This document shows, in pieces, positions 63,801 through 64,000 of a stretch of 64,000 nt of DNA. Each line of letters starts with the position of its first letter. The stretch's first letter is position 1. The notes beneath the pieces are model-generated. The model did not search any database, had not been told where the DNA came from, and saw nothing but the letters and a program-made list of their open reading frames with translations. Made by a program: the position numbers and the translations under genes. This stretch comes from Sinohyriopsis cumingii (Eukaryota; Mollusca; Bivalvia; Unionida; Unionidae): the NCBI GenBank assembly GCA_028554795.2, contig CM068839.1:46717440-46781439 (forward strand). The letters run 5' to 3'.

Positions 63801-64000
63801 ATGAATACTTTGAAAGAGACATCGTTCCAGTTTGGGGATTGTAAAAAAGTTGCATCTTCCTCTAGTGTGACTAATACTGGATGGATAAGACCCAGGCATT
63901 GCGACGGAAAATGTCCGGAAGGAAACTGCGATTGTCCATGTGGTTACCATTGTAATTGCGTAACGGAGTTTGCAGACGAGTGCGATTGTGAGCCTTGCGA
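63801..64000 (+). CDS. Cys-rich protein, 3' truncated by window end
   Basis: The ATG at 63801 opens 66 codons with no stop. From about residue 34 the sequence is extremely Cys-rich (HCDGKCPEGNCDCPCGYHCN, then CDCEPC). It suggests a metal-binding or disulphide-rich protein. It is not recognised. Confidence 0.5.
   Translation, partial: MNTLKETSFQFGDCKKVASSSSVTNTGWIRPRHCDGKCPEGNCDCPCGYHCNCVTEFADECDCEPC

Larger units (their letters stand above)
56946..64000. mobile_element. Element B: Polinton/adintovirus-like element, truncated by window end
   Basis: The left end AGTAGTGAAGGGGG has AG as for Polintons, preceded by ATTATA as the candidate duplicated target. Gene order: basic protein (-), coiled-coil protein (+), zinc-knuckle protein (-), PolB (+), BIR protein (+), Cys-rich protein (+). 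This mirrors element B' from its right end. Base composition of the genes is clearly more GC-rich than the flanks and than element A. Integrase, capsid, protease and ATPase are expected beyond 64000. Confidence 0.88.

Overview
This is eukaryotic, AT-rich invertebrate DNA, probably from a marine mollusc. The inference rests on canonical GT/AG introns, a tRNA-derived SINE, many (TA)n, (CA)n and (TC)n runs, several large minisatellites and repeated invasion by Polinton/Maverick elements. No bacterial gene organisation is seen.

Host backbone: a multi-exon host gene lies on the minus strand. I assembled seven exons from splice sites and matching codon phases: 56113-56170, 55112-55410, 54300-54454, 47189-47426, 29246-29360, 25391-25487 and 17891-17986. 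It encodes a secreted protein with a signal peptide that looks like a GH36 / raffinose-synthase-type galactosidase. Its 3' exons were not found and probably lie beyond the left edge. Most of the window is its introns and flanks, loaded with mobile DNA.

Element A (about 29569-46579, 17.0 kb) is a nearly complete Polinton in the fourth intron. It has 546-bp inverted terminal repeats, a 7-bp direct repeat TACATTA at both junctions, and a virion block (major capsid, penton-like, adenain-type protease, fibre-like, small membrane proteins). It also has a polymerase-helicase-HNH fusion, a retroviral-type integrase, a zinc-ribbon/PLA2 protein and an A32/FtsK-type packaging ATPase. Without it the host intron would be about 0.8 kb. 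A few breaks (capsid stop and frameshift, a membrane-protein frameshift, an HNH frameshift) suggest it is young but no longer fully functional as sequenced.

Element B' (10119-17167) is a decayed, internally deleted Polinton of another lineage, with AG...CT termini and a 6-bp duplication CGTGTC, inserted in a 24-bp minisatellite. Element B (from 56946 past the window end) is a better preserved relative in mirror orientation. It has a basic protein, a coiled-coil protein, a zinc-knuckle protein, a protein-primed-type PolB with one in-frame TAG, a BIR (IAP-like) protein and the start of a Cys-rich protein. The basic and coiled-coil genes in both B and B' are followed, 26-31 nt after the stop, by a perfect or near-perfect histone-mRNA 3' stem-loop with a purine-rich element behind it. 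This is the most unusual signal in the window.

Other relics: integrase and PLA2 fragments (18.46-19.18 kb); a decayed copy of element A's virion block (19.9-23.3 kb); an inverted capsid fragment (23.4-24.1 kb); an integrase fragment (48.68-49.17 kb); and isolated Polinton terminal repeats (52.04-53.95 kb). Satellites of 53, 36, 24 and 45 bp fill much of the rest and make long spurious reading frames.
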